NCBI GenBank assembly: GCA_900114885.1
Contig: FOUN01000001.1
Coordinates: forward strand, 496,001-560,000
Length of the DNA stretch: 64,000 nt
Origin: Psychrobacillus psychrodurans
Lineage (GTDB): Bacteria > Bacillota > Bacilli > Bacillales_A > Planococcaceae
Direction: 5' to 3'
Position 1 is the stretch's first letter. Every line of letters begins with the position of its first letter. Below are positions 43,486 through 51,796 of the stretch, piece after piece. Position numbers and translations under genes: made by a program. Below the pieces are notes generated by a model. That model ran no database searches, was not told where the DNA came from, and saw nothing but the letters and a program-made list of their open reading frames with translations.

Positions 43486-44337
43486 ATGGCATCGATTGAT
43501 CAAGAACTTTATGATTACATTCTTGAAAACTCAGGTAATATTACGAGTAAATGGTTTATCGCAAAAAGTGATTTTGATGGCTCTTTTTATTCTAATAATC
43601 CAAATCCAGAAATAGATCAAGTATTGTTGGAACAGCATGCTTTGACTATTAGGACTGTGGCCTATGCTTTTTTGGAGGAAGAGAATGGCTTTCAGGAGCA
43701 GCTTCTATTATGGGCAGAGACAGTAGCGAAAAGTAGAATTGAACATAATACTCCTATTCATGACGTCATACAGGCTCTAAATAAAACCCGTGAAACGATA
43801 TGGTTATATGTGGAGCACTTTGCAAATGATCACTTAGATGAAGTAAACAATACCCACATACTAAAATGGAGTCGCTTATTTAATACAGCATTTGATCAGC
43901 TTATCCATAGCTTTTCTTCAAGGTATTATGAACTATCTAACAATAGATTAAATGCTCAACAAGATTTGATAAATGAATTAAGTATTCCAATTATCCCAAT
44001 CTTGGATGGTGTTGGAGTATTGCCTGTTATCGGTGAGATTGATACAACTAGGGCGAGATCTTTATTGGAGGATGTGCCCTATAAATGCGTAGAAGTTGGT
44101 ATAAATAAGCTTTTCATAGATATTTCTTCTGTCACGTTTATGGACACAATGGTAGCAAATGAAATGTTTCACTTAATAGATGTACTTCAATTGCTTGGCA
44201 TCAAAACTTCTCTATCTGGTATTCGACCTGAAGTGGCACAGGCTTCCATCCAGTTAGGAGTGGATTTTGGCAATATTTCTACTTTTAGTTCTTTAAAGCA
44301 AGCACTGTTGAGGACTGGAGTTTATGTCCAAAGTTAA
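43486..44337 (+). CDS. RsbR-type STAS-domain protein (stressosome paralogue)
   Basis: The ATG at 43486 is preferred; a TTG 12 bases earlier is possible. The 283-residue protein has a divergent N-terminal helical or globin-like sensor part (residues 1-165) and a C-terminal STAS domain with ELSIPIIPILDGVGVLPVIGEID and SSVTFMDTMVANEMF, then LSGIRPEVAQASIQLG. In RsbR proteins the first motif usually reads LSTPI, with a phosphorylated Thr; here it is Ile, while the Thr of DTM is kept. No rsbS or rsbT lies nearby, so it would join a stressosome encoded elsewhere. Confidence 0.87.
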   Translation: MASIDQELYDYILENSGNITSKWFIAKSDFDGSFYSNNPNPEIDQVLLEQHALTIRTVAYAFLEEENGFQEQLLLWAETVAKSRIEHNTPIHDVIQALNKTRETIWLYVEHFANDHLDEVNNTHILKWSRLFNTAFDQLIHSFSSRYYELSNNRLNAQQDLINELSIPIIPILDGVGVLPVIGEIDTTRARSLLEDVPYKCVEVGINKLFIDISSVTFMDTMVANEMFHLIDVLQLLGIKTSLSGIRPEVAQASIQLGVDFGNISTFSSLKQALLRTGVYVQS

Positions 44338-44391
44338 GATAGTATATAAAAATGTAGCGTGAAAACAGGGTTGACGGGACTGGAAAGAATG

Positions 44392-44531
44392 ATTAATACG
44401 GCTGATTTCCGTTACAGGCGGAGGCTTTCCGAGGGGTGAGCGATGAACCTTCACCGTTGCTCCGCGTTCGTTGTGAAGGTTCATTTGACTCACTGATCCC
44501 TTCGGAGTCGCCGCCTTCCACTGCAATCAAT
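44392..44531. repeat. Dispersed Bacillaceae-type repeat, copy A
   Basis: It runs from GGCTGATTTCCGTTACAGGC to GAGTCGCCGCCTTCCACTGC and then CAATCAAT. Its arms GGCGGAGGCTTTCCGA and CTTCGGAGTCGCCGCC are near complementary, and inside lies the perfect pair ATGAACCTTCAC/GTGAAGGTTCAT. Beginning, end and internal CTTTCCG words match the element at 58850. I have seen this type of GC-rich element in many Bacillaceae genomes. It is non-coding. Confidence 0.75.
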
Positions 44532-44934
44532 ATAACGTGTACTCAAAGTTAATATAGTAATAAAACCGTCTGTTGATTAAGGGATTTGTAATGAAGGATG
44601 AAAAGTTGATATTCTTTTACACTAGAGGAAATAAAGAAAAATAGATAGTGTTCACTATAGCGATCGAAATTGTATCTTCGGGCGCTTCTATTTGATTAGA
44701 AAAGCATCTTTTCTCCAGTTATCCAGAAACGTACTTTCCTGTTTATAAGAGTTATAGAAGGACGATAACGTTAGATTGATAATAAGATAACGAAACGACT
44801 GTCTAAACTCTTCGTAAACGATTCTTAGCAAAAAATTGTGAGTTTTACAATACTAATTCAACTATAGTTTTAAAAGTAGGTTTATAGTTGTAATGATTTT
44901 TCATACACCCTATATATTAGAAGTATAAACTACT

Positions 44935-44977
44935 AAAATGCGTATTTTGATCAGGTTCAAAAGTTGCGCATTTTTTT
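44935..44977 (+). terminator. Intrinsic terminator upstream of the subtilase gene
   Basis: AAAATGCG and CGCATTTTTTT enclose a second pair, TTTTGA/TCAAAA, giving a long interrupted stem with a seven-T tail. It sits 135 bases before the subtilase start. Confidence 0.78.
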
Positions 44978-45061
44978 AGTTTACTAATACTATTTATCAA
45001 TTTTTCTTAATTTTTAGAAATTTCGATATTCGTATTAGTTTACTTGTGATAAGTTGGTAGT

Positions 45062-45086
45062 GTCACACTTTATTGGTAAGTGTGAA
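45062..45086 (+). promoter_or_regulatory. Stem-loop in the subtilase leader
   Basis: TCACACTT and AAGTGTGA form a perfect 8-bp stem around TATTGGT, ending about ten bases before the ribosome site. It could be an operator or a 5' mRNA stabiliser, as known for Bacillus exoenzyme messages. Which of these is a guess. Confidence 0.5.
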
Positions 45087-45111
45087 ATTAAAGACAAAGG
45101 GGAAATGAGAT

Positions 45112-48100
45112 TTGAAGAAGTTTAAGTTTATGAAGTTCTTTAGTAGTATTCTAGCTTTGATGATGGTGCTGTCTTTATTGGTTCCATTCTCGCAAGCAAG
45201 TGCTGAAGAAACGAAACCGTTCAAGCAGAATACTCAAAGCGAAAGTACGATTCAACTGAAGGCGGCTATTGCTGAGCAATTGAGCTTGTCTAAAGATGGT
45301 CCAACCCTTCACGAAAGTTTACAAAATGTATCGGGCAATCAAGATGTTGCAGTAATAGTACATTTATCCGAAAAACCAGTGGCACTAGAACAAGGAATAA
45401 GCCAGGTTAAAGGCAATAAATTCTCTAATGCTCGAGCAAATCAGGTTCGTGGCAATGTAAAAGCGCAACAAACAAAAGTAAAAAAAGAGCTAACTGCTAA
45501 AAAGGTTCAGATTAAGCAAGGATACACGTTTGATACTGTATTAAACGGATTTGCAGCAACTGTAAAAGCAAATGATATTCCTAAACTACTTACGGTTGAA
45601 GGGATTACATTAATCGAACCAGATACTACTGTTCATGCTTCAGAAATTAATACCACGAAATCATCAGAACTTAAAAAAGATGAAACATTAGAAGCTCAAA
45701 TGAATACAAGTATATCATTCCTAGGTATTGAACAACTTTGGGACGAAGGAATTGAAGGTCAAGGAATTAAAGTAGCGGTTCTGGATACCGGTATCGATGC
45801 GGATCACCCTGAATTTGCTGGAATATATAAAGGCGGGAAGAATTTCATACCGAACTCATCCACTTATACGAGAACTCGAGCAGATGATGATGCATCAGAA
45901 ACCTCTCCTGTAGAACGTCCAGCGGGAACACCAGAATTTAATGCAAACGGTAGTGCTTTCTATACATCTCATGGCACGCATGTGGCGGGGACAATCGCAG
46001 CAATCGGGGCGAATGAATACGGTATTAAAGGAATTGCACCTAAAGTGGACCTATACGCTTACCGTGTACTTGGCGCATATGGAAGTGGTTCTACTTCTGG
46101 TATCGTCAAAGCAATTGAAACAGCTGTATTAGAAGAAATGGATGTTATCAATCTATCACTTGGTGGTGGAGCTAACTCTGAAACGGATGCAGGTTCATTT
46201 GCTATTAACAATGCAATGATTGCTGGAACAATTGGGGTAGTTGCAACTGGTAACTCGGGTCCTAATCGTGGAACAATGGGTACCCCTGCTACAGCTCGTT
46301 TAGGGATTGCTGTTGGTAATACTACAAATCCCGAAACAATGTATAACGGGGAAGTTAACGTTACAGTTGGTGGATACAACTTAACAAAACAACTAGGGTT
46401 GATGGGTACAACTTTTGGACAAAATTTAGCTACACAACTTCAAGGTGAGTTTGACTTAGTTGCCGTACCTGGAAATGGAGAAGTAGCAGATTTTGAAGGA
46501 ATTGATGTAGAAGGAAAAGTAGCTTTGATCTCCCGTGGTAGTATCGCATTTGTCGATAAAATTGCAAATGCAAAGGCTAATGGGGCAGTGGCTACTATTA
46601 TTCATAACTTTGCTGGTGGTTCAAATGCACCGAATGCATCAGGCACTTTCCTTGGTGATTCATTTGCTTTCCTTCCGACTTTTGATATGTCTCAAACTGA
46701 CGGAGAAGCAATTCGTGCAGCATTGGCAGAGGGAACAGGAAAGGTTAGTTTTGGTAATTTTGCTTCCACGAAAACACTTGGAGACGATGTGAATGATTCT
46801 AGTTCACGAGGACCATCTACTCCAAACTTTGATATTAAACCAGATGTAAGTGCACCTGGTACAAATATAATGTCTACCATTCCTATGTACAAAGCAGATT
46901 TCCCTGAAGTTGTTTACGATGAAGCGTTTGATCGTAAAACAGGAACTTCGATGGCTACACCGCATATTGCAGGTATTGTAGCACTTGTGAAACAAGCTAA
47001 TCCATCTTGGAATGCATTTGATGTGAAAGTAGCACTTTCAAATACGGCAAAAATACTGAACACTGCAAAATATGATGTATTCTCACAAGGTGCTGGTCGT
47101 GTAAACGCATATGCAGCAGCACATCCAGAAATTCTTGCTTATGCATTAGATACTGCTGTATTAGATGCTAATGGTGCTATTGTGGATAATTTGAAAGGAA
47201 CAGTTACTTTCGGTCCACAATCACTGGAAGAAAATCTTGAAGTAACAAAACAAATTAAAGTAAAAGATATTAAAGGTAATGGTGGCGAATATAATGTTAC
47301 AGTTGATGTCACAAAATCATTCGGTGATGCACAGGTAACGGTTGATCAGCCTACATTCAATTTAGCTGGTGAGCAAGTTTTAAATGTAACTTTAACAGCT
47401 TCAGCAACAACTACAACACCTGGGGATGAAATACTTGGCTACATTCACGTTCAAGGTGAAGGTTCTAAAATTTCATTGCCATTTGCTGCAGATTTTGGTG
47501 GAGCTGAAGCGACGGAACTGAGAGATTACAAGATTACAGAAACAGATTTGTCATTTAATGGCGATGGTGTGAAAGATTCTGCTGTTCTATCATTCACATT
47601 AACTGGGGACGTAACTACTAACTATATCGAGCTTTGGGATATTATGAATCCAGAGGGTGGAGAATATGGAGACGGTTATATTGGTTATTTGCACGCAGGT
47701 TCGGCACTTGGTGCTGGGTCCTATAACCTGAATATTGCAGGGCAGTATAAACCTTGGAGCAGTGAACCAGCTACAACTATTCCAGATGGTTTATACACAA
47801 TTGACTTCACTGGTGTAGCTGCATCAGGAACCGTCCAAGATTATGTTGGACCAATTGTCGTGAAAACTACTAAACCAGAAATTACTGGAGCAGTTGCAGA
47901 AGGTGTTGCGACTGGTCAAGTTACAGACAAGTATATCGAATACAATGAAGAATTATATTTATATGGCCTAGACTATAATTTAAATGAAAAGTTAAATGCT
48001 TCATATATTGCTACAGTCAACGGTGAAGCATCGGCAGCAGTTGAGTTTGATTTGAACCAAGACGGTAGCTTCTCATTCCCAGTTACAGCTGAAACAGAAG

Positions 48101-48999
48101 CTGTAAAAGTAGTTATTAAAGACGCAGCAGGAAATGTTGGCGAATCATTAATTTACGAAAAAGAAGCTCAAGAAGTAACACTTTCTGTTGATCCAACTGA
48201 GCTAGTGTTAACATCTGGCAAAACAGCACAACTTACGGTAACAGAAACTTCAAAACCTGTAGAAGGTGATGCTACTCAGGAAGATGTAACTTCAGAAGCT
48301 ACTTATGTTGTCACAGACGACAGCATCGCAACAGTAACAAATGGATTAGTTACTGCAGTGGGAGAAGGCACGACTACAATTACTGTGTCATATGGTGAAA
48401 ATGATGTAACTGTAAATGTAACGGTAAAATCGCAGGATCCAGAAGTAACACTTTCTGTTAACCCAACAGAACTAGCTATTATAAAAGGTGAAACTTCTCA
48501 ACTAGCGGTTACGGAAACGTCAACACTTGCTAATGGTGATGCATCAGAGAAAGATGTAACTTCAGAAGCTAAATACGTTGTAGCAGACGACAGCATCGCA
48601 ACAGTAACAAATGGATTAGTCACTGCGAAAGCAGAAGGATCGACGACGATCACTATTTCATATGGTGGAAATGAAGTAACTGTAAATGTTACAGTTAAAG
48701 CACCTGATGTTGTCAATCCAGTAGTAACACTAACTATTGATCAAAATCAGGTCGAAACAAGACCTGGTAAAGAAGTTAAAGTTACCATTAAAGAAGTAAC
48801 TACTGTTGATAACAAATCGACAGAAAAGGACGTTACAAAACTTGCATCTTACAATGTAGATAAAAATAATGTAGCATCTGTAAAATCTGGCGTCGTGAAA
48901 GGTAAAGGACCTGGCGAAACAACTGTTACTGTAACATATGGTGAGCATACGCTGACTTTTGACGTAACTGTTGTAAAACCTGGGAAAGGGAATAAATAG
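45112..48999 (+). CDS. Secreted S8 subtilisin-like protease with PA and Ig-like domains (Vpr-like)
   Basis: A TTG start follows AAAGGGGA. The 1295-residue precursor has a Sec signal peptide ending near SQASAEE and an I9-type propeptide (about residues 80-175). The catalytic triad is Asp225 in VAVLDTGID, His287 in SHGTHVAG and Ser613 in GTSMATPH. A PA domain is inserted between His and Ser (about 440-550). The C-terminal third carries an Fn3/CHU-like part and then three bacterial Ig-like (BIG2) repeats around residues 1023-1290, each with VTLSVxPTEL or a variant. There is no LPXTG or SLH motif, so it is probably secreted or bound by the Ig repeats. The gene ends one base before REP copy 11. 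Confidence 0.93.
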   Translation: MKKFKFMKFFSSILALMMVLSLLVPFSQASAEETKPFKQNTQSESTIQLKAAIAEQLSLSKDGPTLHESLQNVSGNQDVAVIVHLSEKPVALEQGISQVKGNKFSNARANQVRGNVKAQQTKVKKELTAKKVQIKQGYTFDTVLNGFAATVKANDIPKLLTVEGITLIEPDTTVHASEINTTKSSELKKDETLEAQMNTSISFLGIEQLWDEGIEGQGIKVAVLDTGIDADHPEFAGIYKGGKNFIPNSSTYTRTRADDDASETSPVERPAGTPEFNANGSAFYTSHGTHVAGTIAAIGANEYGIKGIAPKVDLYAYRVLGAYGSGSTSGIVKAIETAVLEEMDVINLSLGGGANSETDAGSFAINNAMIAGTIGVVATGNSGPNRGTMGTPATARLGIAVGNTTNPETMYNGEVNVTVGGYNLTKQLGLMGTTFGQNLATQLQGEFDLVAVPGNGEVADFEGIDVEGKVALISRGSIAFVDKIANAKANGAVATIIHNFAGGSNAPNASGTFLGDSFAFLPTFDMSQTDGEAIRAALAEGTGKVSFGNFASTKTLGDDVNDSSSRGPSTPNFDIKPDVSAPGTNIMSTIPMYKADFPEVVYDEAFDRKTGTSMATPHIAGIVALVKQANPSWNAFDVKVALSNTAKILNTAKYDVFSQGAGRVNAYAAAHPEILAYALDTAVLDANGAIVDNLKGTVTFGPQSLEENLEVTKQIKVKDIKGNGGEYNVTVDVTKSFGDAQVTVDQPTFNLAGEQVLNVTLTASATTTTPGDEILGYIHVQGEGSKISLPFAADFGGAEATELRDYKITETDLSFNGDGVKDSAVLSFTLTGDVTTNYIELWDIMNPEGGEYGDGYIGYLHAGSALGAGSYNLNIAGQYKPWSSEPATTIPDGLYTIDFTGVAASGTVQDYVGPIVVKTTKPEITGAVAEGVATGQVTDKYIEYNEELYLYGLDYNLNEKLNASYIATVNGEASAAVEFDLNQDGSFSFPVTAETEAVKVVIKDAAGNVGESLIYEKEAQEVTLSVDPTELVLTSGKTAQLTVTETSKPVEGDATQEDVTSEATYVVTDDSIATVTNGLVTAVGEGTTTITVSYGENDVTVNVTVKSQDPEVTLSVNPTELAIIKGETSQLAVTETSTLANGDASEKDVTSEAKYVVADDSIATVTNGLVTAKAEGSTTITISYGGNEVTVNVTVKAPDVVNPVVTLTIDQNQVETRPGKEVKVTIKEVTTVDNKSTEKDVTKLASYNVDKNNVASVKSGVVKGKGPGETTVTVTYGEHTLTFDVTVVKPGKGNK

Positions 49000-49000
49000 T

Positions 49001-49040
49001 GTCCCTGTGTAGGGAACAATTCTGAAAATAGACTACAATT
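49001..49040. repeat. REP-like element copy 11
   Basis: GTCCCTGTGTAGGGAACAAT then TCTGAAAATAGACTACAATT. It begins one base after the subtilase stop codon and is followed directly by the terminator. Confidence 0.88.
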
Positions 49041-49081
49041 AACCATTCGATTCGATAAAAATATCGAATCGAATGGTTTTA
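49041..49081 (+). terminator. Intrinsic terminator of the subtilase gene
   Basis: AACCATTCGATTCGATA and TATCGAATCGAATGGTT pair perfectly around a short loop and run into TTTT. Confidence 0.93.
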
Positions 49082-49396
49082 TATTTGTTTACATAGAGAA
49101 ATAGAAGCAGCGGATAAACCAAAATGGGCTACTTCTAATAATAGTTTTCAATTATTTTTCCACCTGTCTTGGGTGAAATAAATAATTGCATATAGTTAAT
49201 TGGATTATTAGGCATTGGAGTATGGTTTCGTGAAAGAGGAATTCTTTTCATAAAGTTAATCCACTTCAATGAAGACTAGAGTGTTAAAGCACACTGTGAG
49301 ATGAAAGAAGAGACAATTATAAACTCGTTTATTCCAAAGGCATGAGAAACTTGTGTTGGCAATTATGAAATTAAAGATTTTCCCTTTGTAGATTTT
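49082..49396. other. Intergenic region, no feature recognised
   Basis: About 315 AT-rich bases between the convergent subtilase and EAL genes. I see no gene, no repeat and no clear terminator for the EAL gene. Confidence 0.6.
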
Positions 49397-50332
49397 TTAA
49401 CGACTAGGAACTATGCTCTGCTTTTTCAATAATTCGGCAAATTGATTTGCAGGCAACGGTTTAGAATATAGATATCCTTGTACAGTGTTGCAATTATAGT
49501 CTTGTAATACCTGCAATTGCTCCATAGTTTCAACTCCTTCTGCGATTACATCCATTTTTAAATGGTTCGATAATTGAATGATCATATGTACAATAAAGTT
49601 TGCATCCTCTTGTTTTGAAAGACTTAAATCCTGTATAAACGAACGATCAATTTTTAATATATCGATTTTCCCATTAAAATGATGCAGATGGGATAAAGAA
49701 GAATAACCAGTTCCGAAATCGTCGAGTGCTATTTTGATTCCTATATTTTTTAACTCATCTAATAGAGAGAAAACCGTTTCTTCGTTTTTTAAAATAGAAG
49801 TTTCTGTAATTTCAATTTCTAAATATTGAGATTCAAGCTGAGTTTCTTTCAGGGTTTCCTGAATACTGATGACTAAATCTTTCTCCATAAATCGGGATGC
49901 CGATAAGTTGATAGAAACCGGAATAGCAGGTAACATAGCATCCTGCCACGCTTTGTTTTGTGCACAAGCGCTTTTTTTTACCCATTTGCCAATTGTATTA
50001 ATAAAACCCGTTTTTTCTGCTAATGGAATAAAATCCTTAGGAAGGATTAACCCTAATTTCGGGTGATTCCATCTGATCAGTGCCTCTGCTCCAATTATTA
50101 AACCCTTCTCTGTGTCTACTTTAGGTTGATAATACAATTCAAATTGGTTTTTATCTATTGCATTTATAAGGTCCATATCCAGTGCAGTCTGAGAGGATGC
50201 AAATGCTTGATTGCAATCAGTTCCTTCAATGCCATTAAGATCTGAAATGATATTTTTTTGATGATTATTTTTAGTATCTGCGCTATTCTTATGTAATGAA
50301 GAGTATATATCAAGATTTGCTGTAGGCTGCAT
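49397..50332 (-). CDS. Cytoplasmic EAL-domain cyclic-di-GMP phosphodiesterase
   Basis: The ATG follows AAGGAGAC on the minus strand. The 311-residue protein is a short N-terminal region of about 50 residues followed by a complete EAL domain. The catalytic motifs are intact: EALIRW (EALxR), ITETSIL, DDFGTGYSSL, KIDRSFI and EGVET, then QGYLYSKPLP. There is no GGDEF, PAS or membrane segment, so it should be a soluble phosphodiesterase that lowers c-di-GMP. It lies directly downstream of the PapR-like peptide gene on the same strand, separated by one hairpin. Confidence 0.92.
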   Translation of the reverse strand: MQPTANLDIYSSLHKNSADTKNNHQKNIISDLNGIEGTDCNQAFASSQTALDMDLINAIDKNQFELYYQPKVDTEKGLIIGAEALIRWNHPKLGLILPKDFIPLAEKTGFINTIGKWVKKSACAQNKAWQDAMLPAIPVSINLSASRFMEKDLVISIQETLKETQLESQYLEIEITETSILKNEETVFSLLDELKNIGIKIALDDFGTGYSSLSHLHHFNGKIDILKIDRSFIQDLSLSKQEDANFIVHMIIQLSNHLKMDVIAEGVETMEQLQVLQDYNCNTVQGYLYSKPLPANQFAELLKKQSIVPSR

Positions 50333-50368
50333 TGGTTAGTCTCCTTATATAATGGTTTGATAAGAGAA

Positions 50369-50415
50369 GTCCAATAAAACTATATATGGAAAATAATTTT
50401 ATTGGACTTTTATGG
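50369..50415. terminator. Hairpin between the peptide gene and the EAL gene
   Basis: AAGTCCAATAAAA and TTTTATTGGACTT form a perfect 13-bp stem with a 17-base loop. TTTTAT follows on the plus strand, while the minus strand, which carries the flanking genes, has only a mixed CTCTTATC. It may partially terminate the peptide transcript and allow some read-through into the EAL gene. Confidence 0.7.
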
Positions 50416-50417
50416 GA

Positions 50418-50543
50418 TTAATTAATGAAAGGTAAATCGAAGGTAGTAATAGGTTGCTTAATTGATTTAGCAACTTCACTGCTTCCGTTTGGATATAGAG
50501 CTACTGCTAATACAATTAATAAGATAATTGATAATTTTTTCAT
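50418..50543 (-). CDS. PapR-like secreted quorum-sensing peptide precursor
   Basis: The ATG at 50543 follows AAAGGACGG at good distance on the minus strand. The 41-residue product has Met-Lys-Lys and a hydrophobic core (LSIILLIVLAVALY) as a Sec signal. A short polar linker follows, and the C-terminus is ITTFDLPFIN. PapR of the Bacillus cereus group has the same design (about 48 residues, MKKL start) and ends in an ADLPFEF-type heptapeptide that activates PlcR. The gene lies head-to-head with a PlcR-like receptor, 37 bases apart. The Asp-Leu-Pro-Phe core is the key match. A longer minus-strand frame from 50690 has no ribosome site. Confidence 0.72.
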   Translation of the reverse strand: MKKLSIILLIVLAVALYPNGSSEVAKSIKQPITTFDLPFIN

Positions 50544-50580
50544 GTTTTTACCGTCCTTTTCTATAATATGGGGTGATATT

Positions 50581-51462
50581 TTGGAAATGAAATATTTAGG
50601 GTTAGAAATAAGTAAACTTAGAGCTGAAATGGGGATGTCCCAAAAAGAGCTCGCAAAAGATATTTGTACACAATCGACGATTAGTCGCATTGAAGCTGGG
50701 GAAGTATATCCAGCAATAGATACTTTATTGAAGATAGCTTTAAAACTCCAAGTCCCAGTAGAGTATTTTATTGAAATGCTGTTTCATAAAAATGTTCTGG
50801 AAAGTGAGGGATTAATAAGTGAGATTGAGTACCACTTAAAAGAACATAACTATAAAAGAGTAATTTCAATAATTAATAGTAATGAGATAGATAACGACAA
50901 CATCTGGTTAAACTTATACCTCGACTATATTTTAAGTACCGCAAAATACTATTTGAAAATGATTTCACCAGAAAAGTGTATAGAAAATTTAAAAGCTATT
51001 TTAAATTACTCAAATCCAACTACAATTCAATTTAGATTTTTGCAAATTAAAGTTAATAATACTATCGCCAATGTTTATGGTGAAAATGGTGAAAGTCAAA
51101 AATGTCTATATCATTTTAATAAAATATTAAAAGAGCATATTCACAAAAATTATAGTGATTATAAAATAAATAGAACTCTAATAACTGTTTTATTTAATAA
51201 ATGTAAAATCTTATATGACATTAAAGACTATGATGCTGCACTTGAAGCTGCAAACCAAGGAATTCAAAAATCTAAGGAAAGTTCTTTTATGTTCTTAAAT
51301 GGCCAGTTCTTGTATTACAAAGGCCAATGCTTAGAAAAGAAAGCTGCTCCTATAGCTGAAATCAAAGAAGTGTATCAACAAGCTCTGTTTTTCTTCGAAT
51401 TTCAAGAATTACCTTTTTATATTCAAGCGATTAATCAAAATAAAAAACAATTTTTACAGTAG
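50581..51462 (+). CDS. PlcR-like quorum-sensing regulator (RRNPP family, HTH plus TPR)
   Basis: The TTG at 50581 is preferred: GGGTGAT precedes it at the right distance, and the N-terminus MEMKYLGLEISKLR then aligns residue for residue with PlcR (MQAEKLGSEIKKIR). The 293-residue product (PlcR has 285) has an N-terminal HTH_3 with MSQKELAKDICTQSTISRIE and GEVYPAIDTLLKIALKLQVP, also shared with PlcR. A C-terminal part of about five TPR-like helical pairs ends in YYKGQCLEKKAAPIAEIKEV. In PlcR these TPRs bind the re-imported PapR peptide. The matching precursor is encoded divergently. Confidence 0.85.
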   Translation: MEMKYLGLEISKLRAEMGMSQKELAKDICTQSTISRIEAGEVYPAIDTLLKIALKLQVPVEYFIEMLFHKNVLESEGLISEIEYHLKEHNYKRVISIINSNEIDNDNIWLNLYLDYILSTAKYYLKMISPEKCIENLKAILNYSNPTTIQFRFLQIKVNNTIANVYGENGESQKCLYHFNKILKEHIHKNYSDYKINRTLITVLFNKCKILYDIKDYDAALEAANQGIQKSKESSFMFLNGQFLYYKGQCLEKKAAPIAEIKEVYQQALFFFEFQELPFYIQAINQNKKQFLQ

Positions 51463-51643
51463 ACTGGGAGTCTTGTTTCAATTTTCATAGAGTTTCTATT
51501 GATAGAATAAATCCAATTCTATAATTAAGAAATATACTCAATCATTACTTATTGTTTATTTTAATAAAGAGTACTTATTGCTTAATTATTTGATGTATTA
51601 AATACTTTTTGCATTTCTAATATACTAGATTTATTGAAAGAAA

Positions 51644-51660
51644 TATGTAGGATATGCATA
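51644..51660. promoter_or_regulatory. PlcR-box-like inverted repeat
   Basis: TATGTAGGATATGCATA has the half-sites TATGNA and TNCATA of the PlcR box, but five bases separate them instead of four. It sits downstream of the regulator gene, next to a terminator, so it may be chance. Confidence 0.25.
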
Positions 51661-51675
51661 AATGGATATTTTCTT

Positions 51676-51713
51676 AAGTGGTCGAAAACTATTTTCGACC
51701 GCTATTTTTTATA
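51676..51713 (+). terminator. Intrinsic terminator after the PlcR-like gene
   Basis: AGTGGTCGAAA and TTTCGACCGCT pair perfectly around CTAT and are followed by ATTTTTT. Between the stop codon and this hairpin (51463-51675) the DNA is AT-rich, without a gene. Confidence 0.9.
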
Positions 51714-51796
51714 TTATGGTTTTTTGGATTGCAGTAGAAGTGTCATAATGTGATATACAATGGAAATACTAATACTTATCGAAGGAGGAATGATTG

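Larger units (their letters stand above)
44532..45111 (+). other. Long upstream region of the subtilase gene
   Basis: About 580 bases without a credible gene. It contains the terminator-like hairpin at 44935 and the stem-loop at 45062. The transcript ended at 44935 has no identified gene, so it may be a small RNA or an attenuated leader of the protease gene. Confidence 0.45.

Noticed and set aside
50425-50580. N-terminal extension of the PlcR-like regulator from an upstream ATG at 50425
   Set aside because: The extension is antisense to the peptide gene, has no ribosome site, and disagrees with the PlcR N-terminus, which aligns from the TTG at 50581.
51651-51678. A seven-residue frame (MHKWIFS) after the PlcR-like gene as a second pheromone
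   Set aside because: No signal sequence, no convincing ribosome site, and no resemblance to PapR-type peptides.
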